64,000 nt of DNA from an uncultured Pseudomonadota bacterium (GTDB lineage Bacteria; Pseudomonadota; Gammaproteobacteria; Steroidobacterales; Steroidobacteraceae): assembly GCA_903828595.1 (NCBI GenBank), contig CAIKMS010000023.1:1-64000 (forward strand), written 5' to 3'. Shown here piece after piece: positions 1 through 8,074 of the stretch. Position numbers and translations under genes: made by a program. Under the pieces are notes generated by a model. The model was not told the DNA's origin, did not search any database, and saw nothing but the letters and a program-made list of their open reading frames with translations. Numbering within the stretch: position 1 is the first letter of the stretch; each line of letters opens with the position of its first letter.

Positions 1-47
1 GGCCTGCAAAGCCGTCTACGCCGGTTCGATTCCGACCCTAGCCTCCA
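1..47 (+). tRNA. tRNA-Cys (GCA), 3' part
   Basis: The window opens inside a tRNA. Positions 4-10 read as the anticodon loop CTGCAAA with anticodon GCA. They are followed by the 3' side of the anticodon stem (GCCGT), a short variable loop, and a T arm (GCCGG, loop TTCGATT, CCGAC, one mismatch). The 3' acceptor strand CCTAGCC, discriminator T and encoded CCA end at 47. A U73 discriminator and the GCA anticodon are the usual identity marks of bacterial tRNA-Cys. The 5' half lies outside the window. Confidence 0.9.
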
Positions 48-177
48 TTCCTCAGTTTCCTAGACGCCGATAGGTTACCGGATTGCTATAACGCAGTCCG
101 TAGCCGGCCTTTGTCAGCGCTTTTCCATCCGGTGCGCTTAACATTCATCGGTCTGGTGGATTGCGTGACGAGGTGGT

Positions 178-1794
178 GTGTTGGGGAGGTGGCACAAAGC
201 TGGCCGTTGGGCTGCATGGCGCGTCGCCGCGCCGATGGCGGTGCTGCTCTTTCTCGCCGCCTGCGTGACGACCGCGGGCAGGGGCGGGCAGACATCGGTG
301 TCACCGGCCGATCTCGCCTGGCTTGATCGGCTAACCTTCGGTGTAGACAGCCGTATGCTCAGCAACTTTCAGGCCGGCGGCCGCGACGCCTACCTTGCTG
401 CGCAGCTCACGCCGCCCGGTGAGGCGCTGCCACCCGAGGTGGCGGCAGCGATCAGCCGTTTGACCACGGCCGGTCGTTCGCTGACCGACACCTACGCCTT
501 CGTGCAGGCCGAGGAAGCGAGGATCGCGGCGTTACCGAACGACGAGGCAAAGAGCGAGTCGCGTAATGCCCTGCGACGCGCCGGTCATGACGCGGCGACC
601 GAGGCCAAGAGCCGTCTGCTAATGCGCGCGCTCTACGGCCAGGACTCGCTGAACCAGCAGCTCGTCTGGTTCTGGTTAAACCACTTCAGCGTTTTTGAAG
701 GCAAGGCGAGGATCGGCTTCTGGCTCGCCGATTACGAGGCACACGCGATCCGCGCGCACGCGCTCGGGCACTTTCGCGACCTCGTGCTCGCGACCGCGCA
801 GCACCCGGCGATGCTCGAGTATCTCGACAACGCACAAAACGCTCAGGGTCACATCAATGAGAATTACGCCCGAGAGCTGCTCGAGCTGCACACGCTCGGG
901 GTCAACGGGGGTTACACCCAGAGCGATGTCGAAGCCCTGGCGCACGTGCTGACCGGTTTTGGCCTTAGAGGGGCGCAGCAGCCTAAGGGCAATCCGCGTC
1001 TGGGTAAGCTGCCACGCACGGACGGCGTGTTTTTGTTCAATCCTGGGCGCCATGACTATGGGCCTAAGCGGCTGTTTAGTCAGCCGCTTCGCTCGCGCGG
1101 CTACGATGAGCTCATCGAGGCGGTCGATCGGATCGTCAAGCAGCCCGCGTGCGCCGAGTTCATCGTACGCAAGCTTGCGGTGTATTTCGTGGGTGACGAC
1201 CCGCCGCCCGCACTCGTGGCGCGGGGGGTGGCGACGTTCCGTCGCACCGACGGTGACATCCGCGAGGTGCTGCGCACGCTGTTGACCGCGCCGGAGTTCC
1301 CAGCTTTGCTCGGGCACAAGTACAAGGACCCGATGCACTTCGTCACGAGTGCTTACCGTCTGGCCTATGATGGGCGCGCCGTGACCGATACAAAGCCCTT
1401 GCAGGAGGCGCTTCGCACGCTGGATCAGGGCCTATTCGGCCGTCAGACTCCGGACGGCTACCCGCTAACGTCCGGTGCCTACACGAGCTCGGGACAGCTC
1501 GCCAAGCGAATCGAGGTCGCGCGCGCCATCGGCGCAGGCGCGCTCGCCGCCGTGCCCGTCGCAATTTCTATGGTGGCGGGAAAAAGCCCCGGGACTGGTC
1601 CGGGGAGTGACCGTAGTATCGCGTCTACCGCGTCTGCCGCGAACGGTGGCTTCGCCCAGCTGTCGAACCGACTCTACTTCCAGGTAATCGAGCCTAGGCT
1701 GACGGCACAAACCAGACACACGCTCGGCGAGGCGCGCAGTGCGCAGGAGTGGAATGCGCTGCTGCTCGCCTCCCCGGAGTTTAATTACTACTGA
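178..1794 (+). CDS. DUF1800 family lipoprotein
   Basis: Predicted secreted lipoprotein of 538 residues with a GTG start. Residues 1-29 form a signal sequence ending in the lipobox LAAC, which would make Cys29 the lipidated residue. The body matches DUF1800 (PF08811) as I know it: an Arg/Leu-rich helical region, the motif LHTLGVNGGYTQSDV near residue 235, and HDYGPKRLF near 291. Residues of roughly 460-500 form a low-complexity Ser/Gly/Ala linker. The biochemical role of the family is unknown. It is commonly paired with DUF1501, as here, 48 bp downstream. Leucine is mostly CTC and arginine CGC, unlike genes further right, which suggests a different history. The exact start is uncertain, with GTG 178, TTG 181 or ATG 235 possible; only the first two keep a full signal peptide. 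Confidence 0.85.
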   Translation: MLGRWHKAGRWAAWRVAAPMAVLLFLAACVTTAGRGGQTSVSPADLAWLDRLTFGVDSRMLSNFQAGGRDAYLAAQLTPPGEALPPEVAAAISRLTTAGRSLTDTYAFVQAEEARIAALPNDEAKSESRNALRRAGHDAATEAKSRLLMRALYGQDSLNQQLVWFWLNHFSVFEGKARIGFWLADYEAHAIRAHALGHFRDLVLATAQHPAMLEYLDNAQNAQGHINENYARELLELHTLGVNGGYTQSDVEALAHVLTGFGLRGAQQPKGNPRLGKLPRTDGVFLFNPGRHDYGPKRLFSQPLRSRGYDELIEAVDRIVKQPACAEFIVRKLAVYFVGDDPPPALVARGVATFRRTDGDIREVLRTLLTAPEFPALLGHKYKDPMHFVTSAYRLAYDGRAVTDTKPLQEALRTLDQGLFGRQTPDGYPLTSGAYTSSGQLAKRIEVARAIGAGALAAVPVAISMVAGKSPGTGPGSDRSIASTASAANGGFAQLSNRLYFQVIEPRLTAQTRHTLGEARSAQEWNALLLASPEFNYY

Positions 1795-1804
1795 AGGACC
1801 AACC

Positions 1805-1846
1805 ATGCACGACCGAACTCGGCTAGCCAACGGGCGCCGCCCATGA
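1805..1846 (+). CDS. Possible 13-codon leader ORF coupled to the DUF1501 gene
   Basis: An ATG at 1805 has a good Shine-Dalgarno sequence (GAAGGA, six bases before it) and opens a 13-codon frame. Its stop TGA overlaps the ATG of the DUF1501 gene as ATGA at 1843. The DUF1501 start itself has no purine-rich site in front. This arrangement would fit translational coupling, with the short frame delivering ribosomes to the second start. The alternative is that the short frame is accidental. Confidence 0.35.
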   Translation: MHDRTRLANGRRP

Positions 1847-3033
1847 AGCGGCGCGCGGTTCTGACGGCGCTGCCGCTCGCCGTCGCGGGACTGTCTGTCA
1901 GCGGCCGCCTGCTCGCGGCGCCCGCAGGCTCAGCCAAGCTCCTCGTCGTGTTCCTGCGCGGCGGCTATGATTGCGCCAACGCGCTCGTGCCCTACGCCAG
2001 CCCGTTCTATTACGAATCCCGGCCAACGATCGCTATCCGTGCCGGTGCCGCGGAAGACCCAAGCCTCGCGCTGCCGCTCGATGCAAGCTGGGCGCTCGCA
2101 CCCGCACTCAAGCCCGCGTTCGGCCCGCTGTGGCTAAGTGGCGAGCTGGCCATCCTGCCGTTCGCCGGCACCGACGACCTGTCCCGTAGCCACTTCGAGA
2201 CGCAGGACGACATCGAGCTCGGGCTCGCGGCCAACGCCGGCCACCGCTTTGGCTCGGGTTTCATGGCACGACTCGCGACCGAGCTCACCGGCGCACGGCC
2301 TATCGCCTTTACCTCCGGTGTGCCGATGACCTTCGCCGGTCTTGCGGACGTACCGAGCATTGCGGTTCGTGAGGCTGGACGCATACCGCTCGATCCTACC
2401 GCGAGCGCCTTGTACCGTGAGCTCTATCGCGGCACGCCGCTCGAGGGCGCGGTCAACGAGGGGCTCAACCTGCGCGCCGAAGTGGCCGCTGATCTGGCCC
2501 AGGAAATGAAGGATGCCGGTCGCAAGGGTGCGAGCGCGCGCGGCTTTGCCAACGACGCGGCCCGAATCGGCACGCTGATGAAGGACGGCTACTCACTGGG
2601 CTTCGTTGACCTCGGCGGCTGGGACACGCATGTCAACGAGGGTGGTGCGGACGGGGCGCTCGCGCGCAACCTCGCCTCGCTCGGCGATGGGCTCCTCGCG
2701 TTCAAAACCGCCCTTGGCAGCGACTGGGCCCACACCACGGTGGTCGTGCTGTCTGAGTTTGGACGGACCTTCCGTGAGAACGGCAACCACGGTACCGATC
2801 ACGGTCACGGCAGTGTGTACTTTGTGCTGGGCGGGGGCGTGCGCGGCGGTCGTATCGTCGGCCGCCAGGTGGCCGTCGCCCGCGGCCAGCTCTTCCAGGA
2901 CCGGGACTATCCGGTGCTGAACAACTATCGCGACGTGCTCGGCGGGTTGTTCGCCAGTCAGTTTGGCTTGAGCGCCCGGGCGATCAATGCGGTGTTTCCA
3001 GGCGCCAAACCACAGGCGCTCGGCCTTGTGTAA
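1843..3033 (+). CDS. DUF1501 family protein, Tat-type signal
   Basis: Predicted exported protein of 396 residues in the DUF1501 family (alkaline phosphatase/sulfatase-like fold). The N-terminus carries a twin-arginine pair followed by a hydrophobic stretch ending near AxA, which suggests folded export by Tat. Conserved motifs are GGWDTHVNEG near residue 258 and EFGRTF...NHGTDHGHG around 304-322. The Asp and His residues in them are the expected metal ligands of this superfamily. It forms a pair with the DUF1800 lipoprotein upstream, a recurrent neighbourhood in proteobacteria whose substrate is not known. Codon use is as GC-rich as that of its partner. The start at 1843 is chosen because KRR directly precedes the hydrophobic region. 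Confidence 0.85.
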   Translation: MKRRAVLTALPLAVAGLSVSGRLLAAPAGSAKLLVVFLRGGYDCANALVPYASPFYYESRPTIAIRAGAAEDPSLALPLDASWALAPALKPAFGPLWLSGELAILPFAGTDDLSRSHFETQDDIELGLAANAGHRFGSGFMARLATELTGARPIAFTSGVPMTFAGLADVPSIAVREAGRIPLDPTASALYRELYRGTPLEGAVNEGLNLRAEVAADLAQEMKDAGRKGASARGFANDAARIGTLMKDGYSLGFVDLGGWDTHVNEGGADGALARNLASLGDGLLAFKTALGSDWAHTTVVVLSEFGRTFRENGNHGTDHGHGSVYFVLGGGVRGGRIVGRQVAVARGQLFQDRDYPVLNNYRDVLGGLFASQFGLSARAINAVFPGAKPQALGLV

Positions 3034-3352
3034 CGATGCCGGCAGTGGCCAGCCTGGGGTTCTTACCGTCACCGGACACGACCTATGACACTTACCGCTT
3101 CCTAACCCACTGGATTAACAGCGCCCGCACTGATGAACTTGCTCAACAGGGCCAGGGCCAGGGCCTGCCCTGCGCGGCTGACGTTGTGCGTAATAAGCCA
3201 GATCCGTCTGATCAACCTGAAGCGGACCCTAGGGTGAATGAGTCCGCCAACAAGCTCTGCGAATGGTTTAGCCAGCCCGGACGCGGCAGCCACCTCGTTT
3301 AGTGGCCTAGCAGGCCGTAAAGGAGAGCATCGATGCCTGGGTGCTGTGGAGC
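3034..3352. other. Intergenic region without a supported gene
   Basis: This 319-bp stretch separates DUF1501 from the convergent ypfJ-like gene. It contains a short AGGGCC direct repeat (about 3148-3166). The open frames across it (for example 3036-3302 on +) have no recognisable domain and look random in composition. I see no convincing terminator. Confidence 0.5.
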
Positions 3353-4216
3353 TCAGGCACCGTTGGCGGAGAAGGTGTCACAGGCCTTGATCTGGCCAGC
3401 GTCGAGCCCTTGCTTGAACCAGTGCATGCGCTGCTCTGAACTGCCATGGGTGAAGCTCTCTGGCTGTACGTAGCCGCGCGCAGCACGCTGCAACCGGTCA
3501 TCGCCGACGGCGGCCGCCGCGCTCATCGCTGACTCGATATCGCCCGCCTGAAGGACATTTTTCTGAGCCTGTGTGCGCGCGGCCCAGACACCCGCAAGGC
3601 AATCAGCCTGCAGCTCCAGCCGTACCGAGAGCGCATTCGCGCGCACCTTGTCGGTGCGCTGTTGGGCGTTGTGCACTCGGCCGGATACGCCGAGCAGGTT
3701 CTGCACGTGATGGCCTACTTCGTGTGCAACCACGTAGGCACGAGCGAATTCGCCCTGAGCGCCCAGACGGTTTTGCAGCTCGTCGAAGAAGCTAAGGTCA
3801 AGGTACACCTTCTGATCGGCCGGGCAGTAAAAAGGACCCATGGCGGATTGGGCGGTGCCGCAGGCTGACTGCGAGACATCACGAAACAAGACGAGCTTAG
3901 GCTCCCGGTAGGCCGCGCCGCCTTCACGAAATACCGAGTTCCACACGTCCTCGGTGTCAGCCAGCACCACACGAATGAAGTGATTTTGTTGTGACTCGGC
4001 CGCTGACTCCTGAATCGGGCCTGTGGCACGCGGCTGCGGCGTGGGTGCCGCCATGCGCTGGGCGTTAAGCACCATACTGGGATCACCGCCTAAGAACATC
4101 ACGACCAAGGCCAGTACCAGAGTGCCTAAGCCGCCTCCAACCACCGCGGTGCGGCCCATACCGGAACCACGCCGATCTTCTACATTGTCGCTTTCGCGTC
4201 GACCTTGCCAATCCAC
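3353..4216 (-). CDS. ypfJ: Neutral zinc metallopeptidase, YpfJ family
   Basis: Protein of 287 residues, the usual length for the YpfJ/zinc-metallopeptidase family (PF04228). A single membrane segment at about residues 22-43 anchors it, with the catalytic part predicted in the periplasm. The zinc-binding helix reads HEVGH at 165-169 (HEXXH: two His ligands and the catalytic Glu), followed by HVQNLLG, which is typical for the family. The start is GTG at 4216, supported by an AGGAG sequence seven bases upstream; a nearby ATG is out of frame. The physiological substrate of YpfJ is not established. It is transcribed alone, convergent with the DUF1501 gene. Confidence 0.9.
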   Translation of the reverse strand: MDWQGRRESDNVEDRRGSGMGRTAVVGGGLGTLVLALVVMFLGGDPSMVLNAQRMAAPTPQPRATGPIQESAAESQQNHFIRVVLADTEDVWNSVFREGGAAYREPKLVLFRDVSQSACGTAQSAMGPFYCPADQKVYLDLSFFDELQNRLGAQGEFARAYVVAHEVGHHVQNLLGVSGRVHNAQQRTDKVRANALSVRLELQADCLAGVWAARTQAQKNVLQAGDIESAMSAAAAVGDDRLQRAARGYVQPESFTHGSSEQRMHWFKQGLDAGQIKACDTFSANGA

Positions 4217-4744
4217 GGATCATCTCCTGGTAATGACTACGGTGGATGCTCCGGCCGACGGCCGTATCCCCAAAGCCGCCTCCAATATAACCCAAGGTGC
4301 TGACCAATCGCCTGCGCAACGGCCTGGCGCGAGCCTGTTGCGCGCTGGGTCGCACGGCCGTGGCCGAAGCGCCGATGATTTCATGTCAACGTCAACCTGA
4401 AGATGCTCGTTAGGGCCATATCCAGGCAGCCTTTGCGTCACGCCCCTTACATTCAAATGTGTGATGATTAGACGAGTAGATAGTGTCCTGGTCGCGCTTT
4501 CAGAGCCGCTATGAGGTCACTGGAGTCTAAGGACGGTCCATTGGTTGGAGCGTCTTGGATTGTCCCTTAGGACACCGCACCCTGGGGCAAGCGCTGGCGC
4601 AAGAGGTCAGACACAAGCATCCAAGGGTTAAATGAACGCTAGGTTTATCAACCTAAGAGTGGCAGGTCTAGTGCACGATTTATTCCTTGTGCGCTGCGTA
4701 CAAAGAACTAAAGTTAGCGTATGCGAAGTCTGGTGGGAGTGCAG
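4217..4744. other. Gene-free divergent intergenic region
   Basis: About 530 bp between ypfJ (leftward) and the Sel1 gene (rightward), so promoters for both should lie here. Two symmetric elements are visible. One is a long-range pair GTGTCCT (4483-4489) with AGGACAC (4569-4575), which could close a structured RNA of about 93 nt. The other is a short dyad TAGGTT-TATC-AACCTA at 4640-4655. No protein frame is supported. Confidence 0.4.
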
Positions 4745-5935
4745 ATGTTATCGGTGGTCAAGTGGGTCATGACGGGGATGGTTGCGCTGTCTTGCCTAAG
4801 CGCGCGTGCCGAACCCTCCAGTTTGATCGATCAGTTCAATTTGCAGATCGCCAAACTTGAGGCGTCCACCGGCAGTGCCACGGCCGCTTTGGGTTTGGCG
4901 GTTCGTTACTATCGCGGCGAGGGCGTGCACCAAGATTACACGCTGGCGGCAAAATATTTTAGGCAGGCGGCCGAGCAGGGTGATGGAGATGCACAGCATG
5001 CGATGGCTACGCTCTATCGCCATGGACAGGGTGTGCTTAAGGATTTTAATCAGTCTATTTTTTGGGAACGTAAAGCCGCCGATAAGGGGATTACTCTGGC
5101 TGAATACAACTTAGGCGTGATGTATGCCGAGGGTATTGGAATGCCTAAAGATCCGACCCAGGCTTTTGGTTGGTATCATCGTGCCGCCGAATCCGGGCTG
5201 GCTGACGCGCAGAACAATTTAGGCATTTTGTATTTGCAAGGGCGAGGCGTGGACAAGGACGCATCTCAAGCCTTCGCGTGGACTCATAAAGCCGCTCTAC
5301 AAGGTTATCTACCGGCGTTGGCGAACGTTGGTGAGATGTATCGCGATGGGATTGGCGTGCGCCAAGATGATGCTCAGGCCGTAGCGTGGTTTCGCAAGGC
5401 GGCCGAGCACGGTAATGCTGCGGGGCAGAATAGTCTGGCTTTCATGTACGTCTTTGGTCGTGGCGTAACGCTAGATTTGGCCCAGGCTGCCGCGTGGTTT
5501 CGTAAGGCGGCGCAAGCGGGTGATGCCTTGGCGCAGCACAATCTGGGCTTAAGCTATCGCGACGGCCGGGGCGTTCAACAAGATCTGGCTGAGGCGGTTG
5601 TTTGGTTTCGTAAGGCAGCCGAGCAGGGTAACGCGCCGGCTCAAGGTGATTTAGCCTACCTGTACGAACGCGGTGAAGGGATCGTCAAAGATGAAGCCCA
5701 ATCTGCCGCGTGGTATCGAAAAGCGGCTGATCAGGGATTGGCGTCAGCGCAGTTTGGTCTAGCCTTGCAGTACGCTACCGGCCGTGGTGTGGCCAAGGAC
5801 ACGGTCATGGCGAGGGATTTAATGCGTCAGGCTGCCGCTCAAGGGTTTGTGCCGGCGATACAGGTGCTGTCGGGTTCGACAAAAAAAAACCAGGCAAAAT
5901 CTTCACCGAAAACTCCAACGGATCGGAACCGATAA
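4745..5935 (+). CDS. Secreted Sel1-repeat (tetratricopeptide-like) protein
   Basis: Protein of about 396 residues with a signal peptide (hydrophobic stretch ending ARAEP). It is followed by roughly nine 36-residue Sel1-like repeats, recognisable by the recurring A..WFRKAAEQG..AQ..LG..Y..G.GV..D pattern. Such repeats form solenoids that bind other proteins, so a periplasmic scaffold or adaptor role is likely; the partner is unknown. The start is set at the ATG at 4745 because GGGAG lies just upstream, whereas the earlier in-frame ATG at 4721 has no such site. The C-terminus is a short Lys/Ser-rich tail with an A-run at 5881-5889 in the gene. No operon partner is evident. Confidence 0.88.
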   Translation: MLSVVKWVMTGMVALSCLSARAEPSSLIDQFNLQIAKLEASTGSATAALGLAVRYYRGEGVHQDYTLAAKYFRQAAEQGDGDAQHAMATLYRHGQGVLKDFNQSIFWERKAADKGITLAEYNLGVMYAEGIGMPKDPTQAFGWYHRAAESGLADAQNNLGILYLQGRGVDKDASQAFAWTHKAALQGYLPALANVGEMYRDGIGVRQDDAQAVAWFRKAAEHGNAAGQNSLAFMYVFGRGVTLDLAQAAAWFRKAAQAGDALAQHNLGLSYRDGRGVQQDLAEAVVWFRKAAEQGNAPAQGDLAYLYERGEGIVKDEAQSAAWYRKAADQGLASAQFGLALQYATGRGVAKDTVMARDLMRQAAAQGFVPAIQVLSGSTKKNQAKSSPKTPTDRNR

Positions 5936-6063
5936 GCGTAACTTGGTGTCTCAAAGGGCAGAAGTTTGGCGAGTGGACTGTTAAGGCTAATTGAGGTTGA
6001 GCGCTTAGCTCACTACCGTTCTTAAGGATTCAAAGCCCGTTTACGTTAGGAGCTAAAGCGACC

Positions 6064-7788
6064 GTGTTACTGCTTATGATTGCCTTTATGGGTGGTGCGT
6101 TAACCATCTTAAGCCCGTGCGTTTTACCGGTCTTGCCCTTTGTATTCGCCCGTGCAGGGCAGTCGTTTTGGCGTTCAGCGCTGCCCCTGTTAATGGGCAT
6201 GATGCTCACCTTCATTGCCGTGGCTACACTGGCTGCCGTGGGTGGCGCTTGGGTGGTGCGAGTCAATGAAGCGGGCCGCTACATCGCGATGGCCGTATTG
6301 GCGTTGTTTGGGTTGGCGTTGTTATCGCCAAGCTTGTCGAATCGTCTTTCACAACCGGCTGTTGAACTTGGTAACCGTTTGTTGAATACCCAGGGCTCAT
6401 CGGGTGGGGGCTCGGAGTTTTGGGGTTCGATGCTGCTCGGGGTGGCTACAGGCTTACTGTGGGCGCCGTGCGCGGGCCCGATTTTAGGCCTCATTCTCAC
6501 CGGTGCCGCGTTGTCGGGTCCGAGTTCCAAAACCGTCCTGCTTTTGCTTAGTTACGGTGCGGGCGCGGCCCTGTCTTTAGGTCTGGCAACACTCGCTGGC
6601 GCACGGGTGTTTGCGCTTATGAAGCGTAGCTTGCATGCCGGTGAGTGGCTGCGTCGCGGCTTAGGCGTGGCCGTGTTGGCCTCGGTGGCCGTGATTGCTC
6701 TGGGCTGGGACACCGGTGTGTTAAAACGTTGGTCCTACTCCGGCACCACCTCGTGGGAGCATTATTTATTACAGCGACTAGGCGCCGGTGCCAATGACAT
6801 GCCTATGGGCTCGGTTTTGGCATTGCAACCGGCAGCCAGTTCACCGCTGGCGTCTTTTACGGGTGAGCGCACCTGGTTGAATTCGCCGGCGCTGAGCGTG
6901 GGTGATTTATCCGGTAAGGTGGTTCTGGTTGATTTCTGGACTTACTCTTGCATCAACTGTTTGCGCACGCTTCCCTCCGTCAAAGCGCTGGCCGATAAGT
7001 ATCGCGATCACGGCTTGGTGGTGGTGGGTGTGCACAGTCCGGAGTTTGCCTTTGAGCGCGATGAGGACAATGTACGGCGAGCCGTTCACGACTTAGGTAT
7101 TCAATATCCGGTGGTACTCGATAACGATTACGCTCTGTGGAAGCGCTTTGGCAATCGTTATTGGCCCGCCCATTTTCTTATGGATGCGGCGGGTCGCATC
7201 CGTGCGCACCAATTTGGTGAGGGACATGAACGCGATACCGAGGCAGCATTGCGCTTGCTGTTGACTGAGGCGGGTTATCACGATCTTCCGGTTATGGCTA
7301 CGGGTACACCAAGCCCCGTGACCACATCGAGTCGCTCGCCGGAGACCTACCTAGGCATTCATCGGGCGGCGCGCTATGCCGGTCAGCCTGCGCTAACCCT
7401 GAGTCAGGTTTTGAATTATCAGACCTCTAACGTGTTGTTGGCTGATCAGTGGGGCCTATCTGGAGCGTGGACGGTGGAGTCTGAGCGCGTGGTGTCGGCG
7501 GGTAATAACGCCAAGATCAGTTTTAACTTTCGTGGGCGAGCGCTGCATTTAGTGCTCGGTGTTGCCGACCCGGCGACCCGACCGCTGGGCTTTACGGTAC
7601 GACTAGATGGCGCAGATCCTCAGCTACAGCACGGCGAGGACACTGATGCACACGGCCAGGGCACTGTCAGTGATCAGCGTTTGTATCGGCTGATTCACCT
7701 GACGGATGGCGACGCGTCTTCGTCCCATCAAGTCACTATTGAGTTCAGCCAACCGGGTGTTGCCGCTTACGCGTTTACCTTTGATTAA
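6064..7788 (+). CDS. DipZ-like CcdA-thioredoxin fusion, disulfide reductant transporter
   Basis: Protein of 574 residues with three parts. Residues 1-225 are a multi-helix CcdA/DsbD-type membrane domain with the two expected cysteines (SPCVLP, C19; WAPCAGP, C136). Residues of about 265-400 form a periplasmic thioredoxin-like domain with the redox motif CINC at 296-299. The last 150 or so residues form a beta-rich domain like that seen at the C-terminus of DipZ proteins. Such proteins carry electrons from cytoplasmic thioredoxin across the membrane to periplasmic disulfides. The GTG start is preceded by TAGGAG. It stands alone but could feed the CcmG/CcmH thiol pathway encoded at 16-23 kb. The Cys-X-X-Cys pair with Ile-Asn inside is typical for the DipZ group. 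Confidence 0.87.
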   Translation: MLLLMIAFMGGALTILSPCVLPVLPFVFARAGQSFWRSALPLLMGMMLTFIAVATLAAVGGAWVVRVNEAGRYIAMAVLALFGLALLSPSLSNRLSQPAVELGNRLLNTQGSSGGGSEFWGSMLLGVATGLLWAPCAGPILGLILTGAALSGPSSKTVLLLLSYGAGAALSLGLATLAGARVFALMKRSLHAGEWLRRGLGVAVLASVAVIALGWDTGVLKRWSYSGTTSWEHYLLQRLGAGANDMPMGSVLALQPAASSPLASFTGERTWLNSPALSVGDLSGKVVLVDFWTYSCINCLRTLPSVKALADKYRDHGLVVVGVHSPEFAFERDEDNVRRAVHDLGIQYPVVLDNDYALWKRFGNRYWPAHFLMDAAGRIRAHQFGEGHERDTEAALRLLLTEAGYHDLPVMATGTPSPVTTSSRSPETYLGIHRAARYAGQPALTLSQVLNYQTSNVLLADQWGLSGAWTVESERVVSAGNNAKISFNFRGRALHLVLGVADPATRPLGFTVRLDGADPQLQHGEDTDAHGQGTVSDQRLYRLIHLTDGDASSSHQVTIEFSQPGVAAYAFTFD

Positions 7789-7791
7789 TCT

Positions 7792-7833
7792 TAAGCCTAA
7801 GCCTAAGCCTAAGCCTAAGCCTAAGCCTAAGCC
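7792..7833 (+). repeat. Tandem hexamer (TAAGCC)x7
   Basis: Seven perfect copies of TAAGCC follow the stop codon of the DipZ-like gene by three bases, with a diverged eighth copy (TGAGCT) after them. A related palindrome CCTAAG-G-CTTAGG lies at 7874-7886. As a six-base repeat outside a gene it can change length by slippage; a function is not evident. Confidence 0.95.
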
Positions 7834-7965
7834 TGAGCTTGGATGTTGACGCGATCTCGGTGTTATCCGATCGCCTAAGGCTTAGGGAAAATCCGGTGTG
7901 TGTTACCCGGGACGATGACGATTACCACGGGTTCGTGATGAATTCGTTAGGCAGCTTGGCTATTA

Positions 7966-7988
7966 GGCGGTATTTTACACCGCCTTTT
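7966..7988 (+). terminator. Candidate intrinsic terminator
   Basis: GGCGGT (7966-7971) pairs with ACCGCC (7979-7984) across a seven-base loop and is followed by TTTT. It lies downstream of the DipZ-like gene and just before the ALDH-like gene. The stem is only six pairs and the T-run is short, so it may be weak. Confidence 0.45.
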
Positions 7989-8074
7989 AAGGCCGATAGT
8001 TGACGGTCTGGCTGATCGGTCGGGTTTTTTGTGTGGGCGTAAGTTTAGGACTCTGTTTGGCGTGTGGTATTGGT

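Noticed and set aside
3223-3233. Possible att copy of the tRNA-Cys 3' end (GACCCTAG)
   Set aside because: Only about eight contiguous bases match; too short to be an attachment site.
3036-3302. 88-codon open frame after the DUF1501 gene
   Set aside because: No domain, no SD, and composition that looks random; a 34-codon frame inside (3133-3237) ends with LINLKRTLG but cannot be tied to a transposase.
4220-4456. 78-codon frame on the minus strand upstream of ypfJ
   Set aside because: Arg/Pro-rich with no homology or ribosome site; it lies in a promoter region.
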